Assembly: GCF_013394595.1 (NCBI RefSeq)
Contig: NZ_CP053348.1
Location: 3,878,501-3,942,500 of the forward strand
Direction of reading: 5' to 3'
DNA: 64,000 nucleotides
Source of the DNA: Winogradskyella forsetii
Lineage (GTDB): Bacteria > Bacteroidota > Bacteroidia > Flavobacteriales > Flavobacteriaceae
Part shown: positions 62,784-64,000 of the stretch, one piece after another
How positions within the stretch are numbered: position 1 is the stretch's first letter
How the letters are laid out: every line of letters starts with the position of its first letter
Position numbers and translations under genes: made by a program
Notes under the pieces: generated by a model
Told to the model about the DNA's origin: nothing
What the model saw: only the letters and a program-made list of their open reading frames with translations
The model's database searches: none

Positions 62784-63737
62784 ATGAAAGTAACAGAACA
62801 CATAAAAAACGCTAACGGAAAAACCTTATTTTCCTTTGAAATAATTCCACCAAAAAAGGGAAATAGTATTCAGCAATTATATAATAATATTGATCCTTTA
62901 ATGGAATTCAATCCTCCTTTTATAGATGTCACAACTTCTAGAGAAGAATATCTTTATATTAAAAAAGATGGGCTTTTGGATCGAAAAATCACACGGATGC
63001 GACCAGGAACTGTTGGTATTTGTGCAGCTATAAAGCATAAATATGATATAGATACGGTTCCACATGTGTTGTGTGGAGGATTTACCAAGGAAGAAACCGA
63101 ATATCTGCTCGTCGATTGCCATTATTTAGGGATTGAAAATGTGATGGCTTTGCGTGGTGATGCCATGAAGCATCAACAATATTTTGAAGCTTGTGATGGT
63201 GGTCACCAATTTGCAAAAGGTTTGGTTAGTCAGATTCAAAACTTGAACAAAGGGAAATATTTACACGACGTGCTCGAAGCCGATGATAAATCTGATTTTT
63301 GTATTGGTGTCGCTGGTTATCCTGAAAAACATATAGAAGCGCCTTCCCTAAAAACCGATTTAAAACGCCTAAAGGAAAAGGTGGATGCAGGAGCGGATTA
63401 CGTGGTAACCCAAATGTTTTTTGACAATAAAAAGTTTTTTGAATTTGTAGAAGCCGCAAAACAAGAAGGAATTAATGTACCTATTATTCCCGGTATAAAA
63501 CCTATTGCGGTGAAGCGTCACTTGCAGTTGTTACCTCAAGTTTTTAAGATAGATTTACCGCAAGATTTGATTGAAAGTATTGAAAACTGTAAAACAAATC
63601 AAGACGTGAGACAGGTTGGTATTGAATGGGCCATTGAACAATCCAAAGAATTACAAAAAGCGGGTGTACCTGTGCTCCATTACTACTCAATGGGAAAAAG
63701 CGATAATGTAAAAGCTATTGCTTCTGCGTTGTTTTAA
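62784..63737 (+). CDS. metF: Methylenetetrahydrofolate reductase
   Basis: 317 aa from ATG 62784; a GTG four codons earlier lies in a hairpin. Flavin enzyme making 5-methyl-THF for MetH. LFSFEIIPPKKGNSIQQLY with the catalytic Glu, FIDVTTSREEYLYIKKDG, VMALRGDAM, GVAGYPEKHIEAPS, TQMFFDNKKFFEF and IIPGIKPI are the family motifs in order. Last gene of the methionine operon. Confidence 0.96.
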   Translation: MKVTEHIKNANGKTLFSFEIIPPKKGNSIQQLYNNIDPLMEFNPPFIDVTTSREEYLYIKKDGLLDRKITRMRPGTVGICAAIKHKYDIDTVPHVLCGGFTKEETEYLLVDCHYLGIENVMALRGDAMKHQQYFEACDGGHQFAKGLVSQIQNLNKGKYLHDVLEADDKSDFCIGVAGYPEKHIEAPSLKTDLKRLKEKVDAGADYVVTQMFFDNKKFFEFVEAAKQEGINVPIIPGIKPIAVKRHLQLLPQVFKIDLPQDLIESIENCKTNQDVRQVGIEWAIEQSKELQKAGVPVLHYYSMGKSDNVKAIASALF

Positions 63738-63808
63738 AATACACTTTGAAGTTTTAAAAAGACAAGTTAAGAGGTATAAATATAATGCAATGTTATAAAT
63801 TCAATGTC

Positions 63809-63816
63809 TATATTTG
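63809..63816 (+). promoter_or_regulatory. -7 promoter element of the right-edge lipoprotein gene
   Basis: TATATTTG is an exact TAnnTTTG match, 62 bp upstream of the ATG. The leader contains GGGC...GCCC (63820-63841), which could form a weak hairpin. Confidence 0.5.
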
Positions 63817-63877
63817 TTAGGGCTTTAGTTTCTGAGCGCCCCTGACAATACTATTTACCTCGAACAAAATTCGCAAC

Positions 63878-64000
63878 ATGAATACCCTAAATAAAGCATC
63901 CCGATTACTTCTAATCATTTTATCAATATCCTGCTTCAATTGTAAAAATGACACCAATAAAAAGCCAACTGAAAAAAGCAGTCCAATAGTTACGAAGACT
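63878..64000 (+). CDS. Lipoprotein, 5' part only
   Basis: First 41 codons before the window edge: MNTLNKASRLLLIILSISCF, then NCKNDTNKKPTEKSS. A lipoprotein signal with Cys at residue 19 or 22 and the hydrophilic spacer typical of Bacteroidota lipoproteins. Nothing can be said of function. Confidence 0.7.
   Translation, partial: MNTLNKASRLLLIILSISCFNCKNDTNKKPTEKSSPIVTKT

Overview
The window comes from an AT-rich Bacteroidota chromosome, most likely a marine member of the Flavobacteriaceae. The evidence is TAnnTTTG-type -7 promoter elements, little reliance on Shine-Dalgarno sequences, many short lipoproteins with SCSNDDD-type lipoboxes, TonB-dependent receptors with carboxypeptidase-regulatory N-domains, LytTR/LytS-type signalling, and an RNR whose ATP-cone sits on NrdB. 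No phage, IS element, CRISPR array, tRNA or rRNA is visible. Most of the window is ordinary core genome; the accessory parts are about 41.5-53.4 kb and several small repeat or RNA-like elements.

Layout. 1-4.6 kb: 2-oxoglutarate dehydrogenase E1 (cut by the left edge), a divergent outer-membrane barrel gene, and a polyprenyl synthase with a small unknown gene. 4.7-11.4 kb: a TetR-TolC-MFP-RND efflux operon with a likely TetR operator. 11.5-20 kb: aspS, a CLC protein lacking both key glutamates, a cold-shock gene, a PrcB-like lipoprotein gene with tadA, a barrel protein, and dxs. 20-21.4 kb: dgt. 21.5-30.9 kb: a phosphate-acquisition locus (TonB receptor, beta-helix lipoprotein, MORN-like protein, OprP-like porin, PiT-PhoU transporter). 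Its promoters carry 11-bp-periodic TAAC/AACAT repeats, probably Pho boxes, set in register with the -7 element. One such promoter precedes no gene but a ~105-nt terminated transcript, a candidate small RNA. 30.9-34.5 kb: chrA, an OmpA-like lipoprotein, a CPBP protease and a zinc-ribbon membrane protein. 34.9-38 kb: nrdB-nrdA, followed by 820 bp of structured non-coding DNA.

38.8-41.5 kb: a LytTR regulator with a TPR-LytS sensor kinase. 41.6-44.7 kb: a block with two secreted lipoprotein genes, bounded by two copies of the 3' end of a DUF3109 gene, one of them a displaced fragment; this looks like an insertion. 45.5-47.4 kb: marC, a small membrane protein and two paralogous lipoproteins. 47.5-53.4 kb: an ECF sigma factor, a membrane TPR anti-sigma candidate, a YD-repeat-like lipoprotein, a second lipoprotein and a convergent 1005-aa TPR-CHAT protease that appears to be a periplasmic lipoprotein. 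This is the best candidate here for an uncharacterised signalling system. 53.5-56.9 kb: a minimal flavoprotein, an S41 protease, dCMP deaminase and a HupE/UreJ-like protein.

57-63.7 kb: a methionine/one-carbon operon under a SAM-I riboswitch: metZ, metH split into homocysteine-methyltransferase and folate/B12 halves with a four-helix-bundle (IVP/S23) gene lodged between them, then a structured RNA element resembling flavo-1, then metF. The window ends in the first 41 codons of another lipoprotein.

All calls come from reading the sequence and remembered family knowledge; no database search was run.
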